Under the pieces are notes generated by a model, which saw only the letters and a list, made by a program, of their open reading frames with translations, did no database searches and was not told where the DNA came from. From assembly GCA_026874595.1 (NCBI GenBank), contig CM049309.1:48096079-48160078 (forward strand): a DNA stretch of 64,000 bases, in the 5' to 3' direction. Below are positions 12,361 to 25,203 of this stretch, one piece after another. Position numbers and translations under genes: made by a program. Each line of letters begins with the position of its first letter. The stretch's first letter is position 1. The stretch comes from Sipunculus nudus. Lineage: Eukaryota; Annelida; Sipuncula; Golfingiida; Sipunculidae.

Positions 12361-12740
12361 AAATAACAGTGAGGAGGACTTCAGGCGCCAGTTTAAAACT
12401 TGTTGAACAGAGAGAGCTGTGGAACCTGTCGTTAATGAGACTAATCTAGCGACAAGAATGGGAAGGCAACAGATGGTGAACGACAGCCCACCAGACTGCA
12501 GACGATCTCCGGATCACGCCCACGTGGTTTACAACGACCAATCAAACACGCGCAGCACTCAACCGTCCATCACGTGTCAAGTATATTATAGGCGGGAGAT
12601 GAATGAACACCATAAACCCGCTCCGCTGCAAAAACTAATGGGAATTATATGGTGACAGCCTTTGCCGGATAAGAGCGGCACATGACTGATGAACAACTGT
12701 GAATGATATAGAGTTGATATACTGCCACGTCAGAGAGTAT
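12361..12740. promoter_or_regulatory. complex island, candidate regulatory element
   Basis: Higher GC and complexity than the flanks. It includes two E-box CACGTG cores (CCCACGTGGT near 12519 and ATCACGTGTC near 12571), a CCAAT word (GACCAATCAAA) and a CAGACGATC word at 12499. The plus-strand frame at 12419-12655 has no recognisable domain. Regulatory role inferred from composition only. Confidence 0.28.
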
Positions 12741-14241
12741 CTGACCATTATTTATCTATTAAGTAAACTTACATAAATCGTATAGTCCCCATGCATGTAC
12801 ATCATAGATCGTTTTTAATTCCCAAGTATATAACGCAAAGGGGTAAAATAATAATTTAAGAATTGGTTAAAACTTGCATATGTATACTCGAAATTCCGCA
12901 TAAACAATAGAATCACACGCAAGCGTAAGGGACATTTAAAGAAGACACAAATGCAATGGCATAAACCATGGCTTTTTTGCAGTTGATATTATTATCAACA
13001 AGAACTCGGTGAAAAAGTTTATATTTTAAGGTTTTGTGAAATATACTCCTAATTAGGTGAGAGAGACAATACGATCTGACCAGGTTGTCAAAAGCTCTTT
13101 GAAATCATCAAGTCCGCCATGTATTTGCAATTATCATAATATGCAAAGTTACAAACATAGCTTTATAATATTCATTGGTTACTTTACAGCATTGCACTGG
13201 AGAGGACAACTAAATGTCCTCTAGTTGTCAGCATATAGTTATACTGGCATTATTTAAACAGGCGTAAAAACATCTACACCCTTCTGTTAACTGTTACATT
13301 ACACTACTTTCCTGCTTTTTTTGGATCAGCTTGGATTCAAATATGGTTGAACTTTAAACTATATATTGCAATATATTGCTCCGTATATCTATAACCACTG
13401 TACACATGACTGACTTAATTAATCAACCATTTGAAAACAAATAATTCAAATCAAATTTCAAAATAGCATTTCCAGTACTTGGATATGTTCAAGATTTAGT
13501 TTGTATAATAACGACACGACATCTCACCGTTTCATGAACGGGGAATTTCACTGCTCCGCTTGGACGTCGCATTCGTAGCGCCCCCTGTGAGCGACTAGAT
13601 GAAACAATTGTAGCTTCAGGTCCAGTAAATGTATATTGGCCAACGCGTGGTTATTTGATAAATGTGACTGATAAAGCTATTGACACACAATACAGAGGAC
13701 CAGCTAGGTTATACACAGGAAGCATATACGTGTACAATATGCCACCAAAGCTCAAAAGATAGATCTCCTTGTTGAAGATTTCGTTATGGAATTTTAAAAC
13801 TACAAAAAAAAAAAAAATATTGTGTGTATTATAACATAGAAACACAACTGAGTGTGTCATCATTTAGACGAGACAGCTATGAGCTTTCCATACCCGTCAG
13901 CATGGCTGTTATTTAGACGAACTTGTTGCCCTTTGTTTAAGGGACGGGAGCGTCTGACAAGTGGTGAAAGGTATAGCGCCCGTATTAAGTTTGCCAACGC
14001 GATTTTTATGAGATATTATAGATTTAACTTGTAGAGAGCTGTGTACCGGGCTAATTCATGCAATGCTCTAAAGCTCAAGACAGATATCCAGTTACCTTTT
14101 CTGTTTAAATTTATGTGATTACTGGTTTACTCTACTCACATATTAATGAAATGTCGGTAATTCCAGTATAGAAGTTCTTATAACGCCGCTGTTATGGATA
14201 AATAGGCCTACGAGCTTGTTTTTTTCTACATTTTAGCGGTT
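12741..14241. other. non-coding stretch, no gene seen
   Basis: AT-rich with a modestly GC-richer patch at about 13520-13640 and 13860-14000. A-run at 13804-13816. Frames at 13651-13863 (minus) and 13852-14034 (plus) show no domain features. Confidence 0.42.
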
Positions 14242-14573
14242 AGTAAACACGTTACATGTGTACAATGTTGACAAACAGCAAAAAATGTTACATATGGTGG
14301 TTGGTTGCATAGGTGCGGAAGTTGAAGGTCACTTGTTCAAAATACCCTTTGCAAAGCCTGGTTCGCCTGACTTGGCGTAAGATGTCCTTGTTTCATATTA
14401 TTTTGCCTCCCCCCTCCCCCTATATCATATAAACAACTGGATATACACGAAACGAACAGCCTGTGTGCGATAGGCATAGCGCTTTCTGACCTATTTTTTA
14501 CTAAAGGATCAAGGGATTATCTTTAGTTAAAAGACGTCAGCTAGCGGAATAGGCCACACTAACTTGATCTCGG
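14242..14573 (+). repeat. dispersed repeat, copy 1
   Basis: Shares an ordered series of blocks with 52915-53239 in the same orientation: TGTTGACAAAC, then GGTTG or GGTAG text, then ACAGCCTGTGTGCG, CCTATTTTT, GGGATTAT and CTTTAGTT. The two copies are well diverged with indels, so it is an old family. No coding capacity. Boundaries are approximate. Confidence 0.6.
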
Positions 14574-15559
14574 AAAAGCCCCATTCCTAGCTCAAATCTT
14601 TTGCGCCAAATTTCATGCAAACTAATTGTGTTGGGATAATGTATTTTTACCTAGAAATTAATTTTGAAATATATTTTCCCATACATATATATATATATAT
14701 ATACTTTTTATTTGAAATATTTCTCAATCGCCATGCAATCAATAAACAATTTCACAAGTGTTAATGCATTTTTACCATATAAATTAATAGAAACATAAAA
14801 CACCGTTCAAGACTAATAGTTTTTTACTTTTGGATATTTCACAATCTTCGTTCATTCATAAAATCGTCACAAGAGACATCGCTATCGTTTTTCCATGCAT
14901 GAAGAATAAGTCCGGTTTGTTTTAATAAAATCTAAGTCCCGTTTAAAAAAATGCCTTTTCATATAATATATATAAATATGCTGATTTTGTAATTTCATCA
15001 TGCGATGTATATTTTGGTCTTATTCGGACCAATTAAGATTTGATATGGATAAAACGCTTTTTCTTTCCTTCATTTGTGCATCTTTAATTAATGAAATTCG
15101 GTGGGTATATATATATATATAGGCCTATCTACATTTAGCTATATATATCCATTTGCCCAGGGAAGTTTTGGGTATCAATCTTACAATTACTCCGGATGGC
15201 GGTTTATAATTTCAGTATCATAAATAAAATAAGGCATTTATAACTGGATATATAGGGTAAAATTAATATTGACGCTATATTTAAGTAACGGCAGTTGTTA
15301 TTGAATTGCATATCCCCGCAAAGTACAGAAGATGTTCATATTTTACCTTGTACTACATGGGTTTTGTTGAAATCCTACACAATTAACATAAAGAGATCAT
15401 TCAATCATGCCAAACCTCTAGGCTTTTCAAATTAGTGAACCTGAATTAGCTGCGGAAGTCCCAAGATTAAACTTGGAGACTATGAATAATGAGATTTATG
15501 GGTAATTCGGTAAACTTTCCGCTTATTAAACAACTGGTGGACGTTATGATTCAATGGAG
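14574..15559. other. non-coding AT-rich stretch
   Basis: Short TA runs near 14683-14702 and 15105-15121. No gene or repeat family recognised. Confidence 0.45.
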
Positions 15560-15990
15560 AGATACCGTAAGCATTCAATATTAATCTACTTCACGTTCAA
15601 TGAAGTTGCACAGACAGATGTTAGACATTAACATGTGTGGTATGCTGAATAAATGCATATGTGGATTAACTCCGGGATTGGTGGCCAGACGACGCAGATC
15701 CGGGGCGGGAGACAGCCGGAATTCGCAGACGACCACCGGTCCGTTTGATGATTGGCCAGATAGCCGCCAGGCGACATTTGGTGTCGCCGCAGATTTCGTT
15801 TCCACGCCGGTAATCCCTGGAAATTTCAGAACGATGCTCTGACGTTTTGGCAAGTGTATGGTTAGCTAGCTGGGGATGATGTGACGTCCTTAGATCTGTC
15901 TCTTTTGTTATCTGGTCCCTGGCGTCGCCCGGATCACCGCAAAGCCTGCTAACTATTACCTAGGATCAGCTGCGGTGAAAACGAGGTGTT
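15560..15990. promoter_or_regulatory. CpG-containing island with two CAGACGAC words 40 bp apart
   Basis: GC and CpG rise sharply at about 15660-15830. CAGACGAC lies at 15686 and 15726. Frames are open on both strands (minus 15581-15853, plus 15600-15842), which is expected of a GC-richer patch; neither has a recognisable domain. GATTGGCCAGA is a CCAAT-type word. Candidate regulatory element; a coding exon is not excluded but unsupported. Confidence 0.3.
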
Positions 15991-16920
15991 CTGTTGATTG
16001 GGGCATTACAGGTAAATAACTGCGCTGGAAATAAAGCCGTCCCTTGATTCCTAGATCACCTGTTAATGTTGTTTTTAAAAAAGGCTTACTTTATAATTAT
16101 TCAATTGTATAATATGAAGTAATAGGCCTATGTACATATAACATTTCTGTTTATGACCAACCATATCGAAAAAACTGACAAACGAACTTTGCTATAATAC
16201 ACACATCCCCCCCCGAAGTAACTTTACCTATAGGCCTACACAATTCTTGCTCCATTAAATACCGGCAGATCCATCCAAATAAACGCGCATTTCCATGTGA
16301 TAAAGATACAACCACTGCATGTTCCTATAGGAAAAAGGGGAATACGTAATTAGGCGTATGTTATAACATGTATATAAAACGGCCTGAAAAGTCAACCTCT
16401 ATATATATACTTGACTATAAATCACTATAGCCTGCAATAACTAATCAATTAATACTTTTTATTTGCAAACGATTTAGGGATCATGCACGTTTCCGTTAGT
16501 TCCCTTTAGTTTTAACATAACGAAAAGTTTTTACAAGTAAATTATGTGACTGAAATGGTGTCTGGGTCTTTTGTGTATTATTCAAACCATAGACTCCGCC
16601 CAGGTAAAAAGACAGATGGTTGAACAAGTCTTTTAATGCGAATGAAAATATGCTTGTACCACCACGTCAAAGACTCGCCTAAAATGTCTGGTTAACATTG
16701 ACGTGTGTTTGTTGTTACCTCTGATGTGGGTAGCCTATATCCTGAACCGGCATATCACATAAATCATTCTTCATGTACATTAAGTGTACATACTGAAAGT
16801 ACTGATACCAACATATAGAGGTCTATATAGTGAAACTTATTTGTCCTGTAACTCAGCATGCATGCACTGATACCAGTTAAGCCGTTTCTTCAGCTATATT
16901 TCACTTTAAAAGGTTACATT
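15991..16920. other. non-coding AT-rich stretch
   Basis: Contains a short poly-C run near 16207. No gene or repeat family recognised. Confidence 0.45.
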
Positions 16921-16921
16921 A

Positions 16922-16973
<52 letters not shown>
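16921..16973. repeat. (ATT)n microsatellite
   Basis: About 17 uninterrupted ATT units. Confidence 0.96.
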
Positions 16974-16974
<1 letters not shown>

Positions 16975-17155
16975 TAATATTATCATTTTTAATGAAATGC
17001 AAGCCTAACCCAGCTGAATGAAATAATGTCAAAGTGTTATGTAACCGCGGCTTAAAATGTATTTCATGTTTTTTTTTCATTTCAAATATATATATGTAGA
17101 TATAGGATTATTATATATTTCATAATTTATAGCTTTCACAGTGTGCATATATATA

Positions 17156-17313
17156 CAGTAAAACCTCGTTGTGTCGAAGTCAAAGGGACCCTCAGAAAAC
17201 TTCGACACATCCGAGGTTCGATACAAGCGGGTTTTATTTGGTAATTTGGTCTGTAACTTCGAGATAAGCGGGGTATTCGACTTAAGCGAGTTCGACACAT
17301 CGAGGTTTCACTG
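17156..17313. mobile_element. pogo/Tigger-like MITE, 158 bp, with TA target duplication
   Basis: Begins CAGTAAAACCTCG and ends CGAGGTTTCACTG, flanked by TA on both sides. The inverted ends continue inward with TGTGTCGAA / TTCGACACA. CAGTRAAACCTC-type ends with a TA duplication are characteristic of Tigger/pogo members of the Tc1/mariner superfamily. It encodes no transposase. The apparent open frames across it arise from the inverted repeats. Confidence 0.88.
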
Positions 17314-17315
17314 TA

Positions 17316-17316
17316 T

Positions 17317-17356
<40 letters not shown>

Positions 17357-17384
17357 CTATATATATACATATATATATATATGT
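17316..17384. repeat. compound (AC)n(TA)n microsatellite
   Basis: AC repeats follow the MITE directly, then imperfect TA repeats with ATCTATA and ATACATA interruptions. Confidence 0.93.
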
Positions 17385-18770
17385 TTATGCTCTAGTGGTC
17401 TAAAAAGATCAAACTGTACACTTCAGTTTGATGTCCGGGTATATTTCTCACTTAATCAACTGCTATTAAGTGCGTGTAAATCAAAATGTTTGTGAGGAGC
17501 ATATGTAAAGAACGGACCATGTAGTTTCCGGGTTAAAAATAAATATACCACGGTGTCAACTATGGTCTGGCATCATGCACGAATAAGAAAGTGTACAAAG
17601 TATATACAGCTTCGGGTGACGTGTATACGTACCTAGGTGCGATTAGCGTGGGATCTTTCGGACTTTTTACAGGTCTTAGGTCAAGTGTATGTCCCTTGAA
17701 TTTTTATGTGGCCATAGTGCATGCACATTTTACAGGAGGGATCGGCAAGCGTGGGCGGTGTATAGTAAAATGTACACTGATCTTGGAATAGTCGATGCCA
17801 TGCAGGGTTCCGGCGTTGTTGACTGTTTACTGATAATAAGGCATTTCGCTCACACACTGCATGAAAGAAAAACCAAGGTTTATTATATATTAAACCTCTT
17901 TGACTTGACATCAGGGAATACATTCAAACTCCAATGCTGACAGTCAAAGCCATTCGTTATATGCTACATATGTGACATGTTATATATCCATTGTCTGTGG
18001 AATCACAGGAAAGTGTCCCGAAAATAGTAAAACATATATGTACATTTGGGGTTTAATGTTCAGGGCTAAATTACTATAAAGGCCATTAATCTCAATGAAA
18101 GGATTTTTTTGCCAGGTTAAAAAAATCATATTGGCAGAATGGTGCCCATAAAAAAGGTGAGTAAGGATGGTTATAAATGTCAATGCATGCATATATATAT
18201 CTGCATGTGAAATTATGAAATCGGCGAAATCTCATTACTGTATGTTATGTATATATGATTGGTGTTCTTAGAAATGCTTGTTGAAAAGCCATATACCCTT
18301 ATAATAACAGCTAATATTAAATCAAAACTGCTTAATTTCGGAGTTCAGCACACATAGTCTGTATATATATTTATACACGCATCAACCTGCATGATACCGG
18401 TCAACAGGCATGGTTTCCGCCAGATGAGTTACCGTATGAGCGATATAAAGAGAATATTACTACAAAAACATGTTACTCTAGCAAATGGGTTTCTTCATGA
18501 ACTTGTCAGATCTTTACTACCCAGCATAATAACACATAGAGGGCGTGCGATGTTCTTTTCATTGCTTACGTGGAGATCAAAGTTTCTGCCATTGATAAAA
18601 TGTGCAATAAGAATAACGTTATCTATATACAAATAGTCTGCATGGCTTTGTTTTTTTTCTGGAAAATCAGTTTTGTTCTATTAAGCTCTGGGTGGGCCGA
18701 GAGAAACAGGAGACTTAATACTAGCATATCACTGTTTTCTCTTCGCTTCTGGTCTGGTTGTTCCCTTTTT
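17385..18770. other. non-coding stretch, no gene seen
   Basis: AT-rich to mixed composition. Overlapping short frames on both strands at 17591-17940 have no domain features. Confidence 0.42.
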
Positions 18771-19325
18771 TAATGACAGCCATGACTAATGGGTCTAAGC
18801 GGCTTTCGCATGGGTTGAGCCAGATGGAAATATGAGCGATTCATGCAGGATAACCGGTGTTCTTTTCGTCACACTGGTGTAATCTGGGATAGCTCAGGTG
18901 GAAGTGATGGGCGTAATGTGCTTTGGGCCGCCGCCCCTATTGTTCATTTCACCAACACACCTGTGGTCACGTGTTAGAAAAAATTGCAGCATGGAGTTCT
19001 TTTCACATCTCATTAGTCCGCCTTATCGGGCACGCGGGTCGTTTGTTGCGCATCACAAAGGGATATTAGTTTAATACCTGCAGATTAAAGGACGCAGGTC
19101 CGTGTATCCCTTAATATGTAGACAGTGAGGTTTAAATCCCTACAAAAAGGCTACACGGCATTTCATTTTGCAACAATGATGAACGAATTAAGCCTAATGA
19201 GCTTTTTGAACCCGACAAATAAAATGGACGCTCAAATGAGAAACATGTTGAAATGAGATTTTGTTCGCCTACATGCCATCTGGACCGCCGCGTCACAATG
19301 GACGCTGATTTAGAGCTATAGTGTT
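18771..19325. promoter_or_regulatory. complex island, strong candidate conserved non-coding element
   Basis: About 550 bp of high-complexity sequence between AT-rich flanks, without repeats. It contains a dense set of binding-site-like words: CACCTGTGGTCACGTG (two E-boxes) near 18958, GCGCATCACAAAGG near 19046, TTAATACCTGCAGATTAAAG near 19071, and AACGAATTAAGCCTAATGAG near 19182. No frame shows a domain, and the 132-codon minus-strand frame at 19132-19530 mostly leaves the island. An enhancer in a gene desert is the best guess; this rests on texture, not on alignment. Confidence 0.35.
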
Positions 19326-19735
19326 TAGAGAAATGTTTATTCACATGATAAATTATTAACATATCTATATGAATGATTCCGTGTATGCTGTATTTAAGTG
19401 AAACATGATAAAAAAAAGTAGGAATAGTGCACCTAAATGATGTGTATATAATGTTATGTTCCTGTCGTTTCACTTTATGTTCTGGGAATTTTTGTTTATC
19501 AATTCTAAGAAGGCGGTGACTATAATACATTTGTATTGGAGTTGAGTAATATGCTTTAAATGAACATCACGATATATGCCGTTTGATTCTGAATATATAT
19601 CACGATATTTCAATATTTTTCCAAGAGTATTTACATGAACAAATATGTGCAATGAACAAAATTATTAAGAAATGTGTGTCATAACTGCTTGCCTGCATGC
19701 ATGGAGCAAATTTTAGACTGTAACAGGATCTGTTC

Positions 19736-19738
<3 letters not shown>
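19326..19738. other. non-coding AT-rich stretch
   Basis: No gene or repeat family recognised. Confidence 0.45.

Positions 19739-19802
<64 letters not shown>
19739..19802. repeat. (TA)n microsatellite, 64 bp
   Basis: Pure alternating TA. Confidence 0.97.
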
Positions 19803-19805
<3 letters not shown>

Positions 19806-20793
19806 CAGATGTACATGTATATATAGTTGCATGTGTGTTCATGTGCGTTCCTTTTCATATGATACGAAGTAAGCCTTAAGTCCCCATGCAGTCTTGTTTT
19901 ACTTTTTTTCACATATGAGCGATTATACGGCTGGTTGTTTCACTATACCCGCAGGGGGTAGGTTTACTTTAAAGCGTAGCCTCGTCTGTAATTAGAGAAG
20001 AAAATATTGAAATATGAAATTATTTATATAATATATAAATATATATATTTGCATAATATAATCATATAAAATAATCAAATATATAATAAATAGCATGTTG
20101 AAATTAAAAAATAAAATAGTTTAGTTGAATATTTTAAATTTTACAAATAACAATACCGCGGGATCCCGAAAACACTCGCCGAAAGTACGGAGAAATAGAA
20201 ATCAATTTACTGCGTGTATTTATAAGTCACTGCATACATGTTTGTGTTTGTGTATACATACATGCATATACATTCAGTGCACGGCTAGCGGGACAGTTGT
20301 CGGTGGTAGGCTACAGGGTGTGGTCTAATTTACCCGAAATAATGAAACCCTTGAAAACGTATCATTTATTCTGTTTCATGTGCGTGATGGGTATTTGCTT
20401 CAATGTTTCTCATGCGAGACATGGGAAAGGACTTTTGAGCTAATGTTAATGTGTAAATAGCGTGCGTGTAAAGACTGAATTTAACGTTGCACATTAAAAA
20501 AAACCGATATTTTACATCAAATCGATATACTATATAGCATTGTTATAACTATCCACTATATCGCGTCCAGTATAACAGTCGTCACGAATGTTTAAGGGAT
20601 GAAAGCTTCGTTCTTTGCACCTACAAGTAGCATGTTTTCTTCATGCAAATATGATTCAATTGTTAACGATTATACGATCACTTTAAGAATACCTTTTGTA
20701 CAAAATTATCAGTGGAAAATTGCATGACAACGAAATCGTTGTCATGAAATTAACTCCTGTATGACCACGCCTCTGAAATGAAAGGGTTTTTAT
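19803..20793. other. non-coding AT-rich stretch
   Basis: Contains the palindrome at 20723-20746, listed separately. No gene recognised. Confidence 0.45.
20723..20746. repeat. near-perfect 24-bp palindrome
   Basis: CATGACAACGA pairs with TCGTTGTCATG, an 11-bp stem around a two-base AA centre, about 50 bp upstream of the left end of the element at 20794. Confidence 0.85.
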
Positions 20794-23158
20794 TAGCTCA
20801 GCTGACTATAAGTCATCAAAACCACTCATCTGTTTTTCCTCATATTAACCATAGTTATTCCTCTATATAGTTCCTATGTATATATGCCAGAAATTATGTC
20901 TGTATTATAAAAATTTAAAAAGTTATGGGCCCAAACATAATGCATTGTGTAAAAAATCAGGAAAGATATTTGATCACTTAACACAAAATATGTTAAAGCT
21001 ATAAACTTTTTTTCCAGTAATATAACTTTAATTAATCAAAATTAAATTGTATACCCAAAATTAGATCAAAATCTTTTAAATTTTTTAAAATATTAACAAA
21101 TAAAAAATTGGTACCTTAAATTTTGCCCAACTTTGACCATGGCACGTTTTTTTCCTGTAAGTACTGTGGATTTAATTTTCACAGCATGTTTTTTTTAGCA
21201 TTTTGTCTGTAAACACCAAAAATTTGAAACCAGTTGATCAAAAACTGTAGATTTTATTCAAGCTTTCAAGCACCATGTAACATATTGTTTACATCAAACT
21301 AGTGTCATGCAGTTTGCAAGTGCTCAGCTCCCCAACTTCAGCTCTCAGTTCCTAAAATTTGGCATACAATTAGATGTCTCAAAAATCCCCTACCATGCCA
21401 AGAATTTTATCACTAGGACTTAATACCTTCGAGATATTAATTAAAAACTTCATTTTTCCATTAAAAACCCATTGTTACACTTCACGACAGCCTAATATCA
21501 AAACCACTGATCTGACTTTAATCATATATAATATACATATTTTTCTATATATTCTCTATGCACATGCCAGAAATGATGTCAGTATTGCGTAATTGTTTTA
21601 AGTTATGGGCCCAAACATAATGCTTTTTGTAAAAAATCAAGAAATATATTTACTCCCTTAACAAGAGGATTGCTGAAGCTAGAGATTTTTTGTCAGGGAT
21701 GTAACATTATTTAATCAGGATTCAATTGAATACCCAAAATTAGTTCTGAATTTTTCAAATTTTATAAGTTATTAGTATAAATATAAAATTAGTACCTTAA
21801 ATTTTGCCCAACTTTGACCATGGCATGTTTGTTTCCTGTGAGTACTGTTAATATAATTTTCATGTCATGCACACTTAAAGATTTCAGCTTTTTAGTTTGA
21901 AAAGCTGAAAGAAATTGGCAAAAAATTGTAGCTTTTATTAATGTTTTTATGAGACAATGTCAGACCTTGGCTCTCCGTAGCACCTCTTGAGTCACCTGTA
22001 TGTTGACCTGGTTGAACTTTCAGCAAATTATATGCATGCTTGAGGCGAGACATAAACTGGGGCGTCCAGGCAGCTTATTATATAATGGCCAGCCACAGTT
22101 GATCTAGGTGTCCAACCCAACTCATCTAGTAGTTATAACCAACAACATAACAATAAACAATAAATTAATAAATTTTTATTGGTTTTTAATAACAAATTAA
22201 AGAAAAATAGAAAAGGAATTTGTTAGTTGATAATAACAGGAAATTAACTTGCAGTTACCGATGATATAAGAATCTTGTATCGATGGATAGAATGTTATGT
22301 ATTCCAAATAACACCATGCAGTCACCTATGGTATTTTTCAGTTCAATTTTAATGATAAAAAAGTAAATCATATTATTCATTACTAATCATTAGGGATCAT
22401 ATGAAGGAAATTAATGATAGACAAAGATGCAGTTGATAATATTAATCTAGATTCCTACTGTGTCTAGTGTGTACATTGATGTGAAATTAGTCCAAAATAA
22501 ATATATTACATTTTTTTAATATAAATAAAAGCCATAAAACCAGGTAATTATGATCATTATTTAAATGTGTGAATTTTGTATATTCTGGATTCTCAACATC
22601 ATTGTTTGGGGAAAACTGAATAAATACCAGACATGGTGCGAATACTTTGCAATTGTATTTAAACACGAATATGAATAAGTACTCCATTATAAAATTCCTT
22701 TCATAAGAATGGGAATTCAGGTAAAAATGAAAGTATATGAATACCAGTGCAAGAATATATTTCTTTAATATTATTTTAATAATCATTTTAGTCATATTTT
22801 ATTTGAAAAAATCATACTATTCTCTTATTATTTTTAATAAAAATTATATTTAGGACAATATTTGTAATTTTTCTAATAAATAGTTAAACTCTTATATTAT
22901 ATGTTCTGCTTATATTAGTTATATGGCCAAGTCAAAATCTGTGTGACAATCCCACTCCATTTGTTAATGAAATAAATGAAATTAATCCTCTTTCCTGTCT
23001 CCAAAGGTACTATCAAAATCATACATAAGCTAAACAACAACAACTCATAATACAGCTTATTTTTATTACCATATAAAACCAGCATGTGCCTCATTTCTAA
23101 ATCATATTTTTTATCACATATATCAGCTGAGCGCCGTGACCCATAGGTCCCTTGTTGT
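20794..23158 (+). mobile_element. modular non-autonomous element sharing ends with the 7.6-kb element
   Basis: The left end reads TTAGCTCAGCTGACTATAAG and the right end reads TCAGCTGAGCGCCGTGACCC then ATAGGTCCCTTGTT, both close to the ends of the 7595-9440 element. The interior is unrelated. A module with AAACCACTSATCTG, GCCAGAAATTATGTC, GTTATGGGCCCAAACATAAT and TTTGCCCAACTTTGACCATG starts near 20821 and again near 21503, a 682-bp period, followed by about 1.2 kb of unique AT-rich sequence. CpG is scarce, which suggests an old methylated copy. No transposase. The last 380 bp recur inverted at 63634-64000. Confidence 0.85.
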
Positions 23159-23427
23159 TAAAGTTTAAGTATCATTAGCAATGCCAAATGTGTCCCAAGA
23201 AGGGGTCATTTTCCATATTTCCCCAATAATCATAAGACATTATGTCGGGAACGTTTTATCGCAACCCCACCCCTATACCTGACACTACATGGAGTGTACC
23301 AACGGGATGAGTCGCATCATGACATATACCCGTCCCTTGCATGTTATAGTATATACCCGCGCGCGTTTATAACGCGGATCTGTCCTGACACAAAGAACCG
23401 ACGAACCTGTAATAATGTTAGTCTTTA

Positions 23428-23526
23428 AAAACAGAAGCGGATCCGAGGGGAGGGGGGCCTCCTTTTGTCAGCCGCCGCAACTTGGTTGGACCCCTTATTT
23501 TCCTAATCCTGGATCCGCCACTGAAA
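23428..23526. mobile_element. short MITE with GCGGATCC / GGATCCGC ends
   Basis: Reads AGCGGATCCGAGGGGAGG at the left and CCTGGATCCGCCACTGAA at the right, with a G-rich then C-rich interior (about 95 bp). This is a recognisable widespread invertebrate repeat signature and is related in style to 11225-11505. It is non-coding. Confidence 0.65.
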
Positions 23527-24221
23527 CACATCAAAGAAAGCTGTAATCCTGCATTCATCTTAAATAGCACAGTTGCTGCAGAAAAAAATGAACGGAAATT
23601 TCCCAATATTCGTATGTTTATATATGTATCCTCCGGCTTTTGACTACTGACTATACCAACACTCCCAGCTTGAGACTGCCATCGAAGTACTTTCCTTTTG
23701 TATTTCCGTGCCTTTATCAAACCCTAACGTATAACCTTGCAAAAGATACGTAATCGCCCATGAAGGGCTGCTTTTTTGTGAATACTAAAAAAACGAAAGT
23801 CGCATTTCGGAAATAGAGGTGCACTGCTATATAGTTAAAATAAACCAGCGTTATTGGGAATATCAGTTCATTTATAAACATTATCATGATGTATATTCCA
23901 TAACTTCTATCCATTCGCAATATATTGTATTTCATATGGACCTATATACTGCATGTATATGCTTATTGGTTGGTTCGGTGATATCAGACGTTACATCATG
24001 CAGAAGTGAACAACACATCCTGGAACGATCTTGATTTATTTTTCAAGTTAATTTATAAGCACCATGACTTAATTTCATGTTGAGTGGTATATACATGATA
24101 TAAACATATAACGTATATATGGTGAATTTCACATTAAAACATGTGTTATTTGCATAATTATATAATATAGATATATGTGATGTTATGGAGATTAGAGGTC
24201 CAAACTAGTCATTAAATTTTA

Positions 24222-24434
24222 GTTGCCTCCGCCAGGACGGTATGCGTTCATCCCCTTTCGTGTGTGTGTGTTTGTGTGTTGGGATGTGTTTAGGTGTGTG
24301 TGTTTGTTTTTGTGTTTTTTTTCACAACATGACTGGAATCTCACGGAATTTTAAGGGCATTTCGGGAAAGGGCCAGTGAAAATTTAGATAAGATTTTTTG
24401 TATTTTCTAAGGGTGGTAAAGGGGACCTTTTTTT

Positions 24435-24440
<6 letters not shown>
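24222..24440 (+). repeat. dispersed repeat starting TTGCCTCCGCCAGGACGG
   Basis: A CCTCCGCCAGGACGGTATGC head is followed by a GT-rich section (about 24257-24322), then CACGGAATTTTAAGGGCATT and AGGGTGGTAAAGGGGACC. This order (CCGCCAGG head, TTTG/TGTG spacer, then GGAATTT text) is typical of an invertebrate non-autonomous repeat. The exact family is not identified. Confidence 0.5.

Positions 24441-24495
<55 letters not shown>
24439..24495. repeat. (TA)n microsatellite with one AA interruption
   Basis: Alternating TA over 57 bp. Confidence 0.96.
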
Positions 24496-24497
<2 letters not shown>

Positions 24498-25061
24498 TTA
24501 TCACATCATTGCCCAATTGTCCGATTCCATGTTCTCATAATTGTGTTTGCTGCCTGGACTATAACTACCATGTTTGGTGTAACTTGTCAATTGAAAATAA
24601 TAATAATAAATTTTTGTAAATGGAGAAATTACAAGTCCAGCTCTACGTGTTCATTTTTATGTTTATATATTTGAGATCTGATAAAGCTGCATGTCCAATA
24701 TATAAAAGAGCACATAACATTGCAGCATAAGTTATGCATGAAAAATTAGGGCCAAGGCATCTTATCCTTTGTGTGCATTTTCCTATACAATTATTAGTTT
24801 AATGGTAATGAATTTTCATAATTTCACTGATACGTTTCATCGATTCCAAAATATGCCATATTGCAAAATGACAGGGATATACGATTATGGTTTGCATGAG
24901 TCACAATACCTGTGTTATATAAGGATATTAAGGGTACACCACTGTAGTCTTGAGAAACTGATACTATATTCACTCAAACATATTCATAACTCAAACAAGA
25001 TAATAAACCCTCCCTTTTAGAACAGATGACTTTCAGGGATGGGTCTTTGTCCATCGTCCTT
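24496..25061. other. non-coding AT-rich stretch
   Basis: No gene or repeat family recognised; the frame at 24769-25020 is featureless. Confidence 0.45.
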
Positions 25062-25203
25062 CCATGATTCTTTGCACACATATTGATCATGGAGGGTTTC
25101 ATCAGTTCCTGAAGACTGGTGGCGCCACCTGTATTTTTTTTCGATTTTTAAACATTTTTTTTCTTTATGAGACCTTCATGACCCGTGGGGCACTTGTTAA
25201 CAA
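25062..25203 (+). mobile_element. 3' fragment of the 7.6-kb modular element family
   Basis: GATTCTTTGCACACATATTG, then CATGGAGGGTTTCATCAG, then GAAGACTGGTGGCGCCACCT match the module at 7876-7940 closely. The fragment then jumps to the family's right-end text (CATGACCCGTGGGGCACTTG then TTAACAA). It is a solo or internally deleted copy of about 140 bp. Confidence 0.78.

Noticed and set aside
17205-17240. GGTTCGATAC box-B-like word considered as a tRNA or SINE promoter
   Set aside because: It lies inside the Tigger-like MITE, and no A box or cloverleaf can be drawn around it.
19132-19530. 132-codon minus-strand frame
   Set aside because: Mostly AT-rich flank of the 18.8-19.3 kb island; no domain features.
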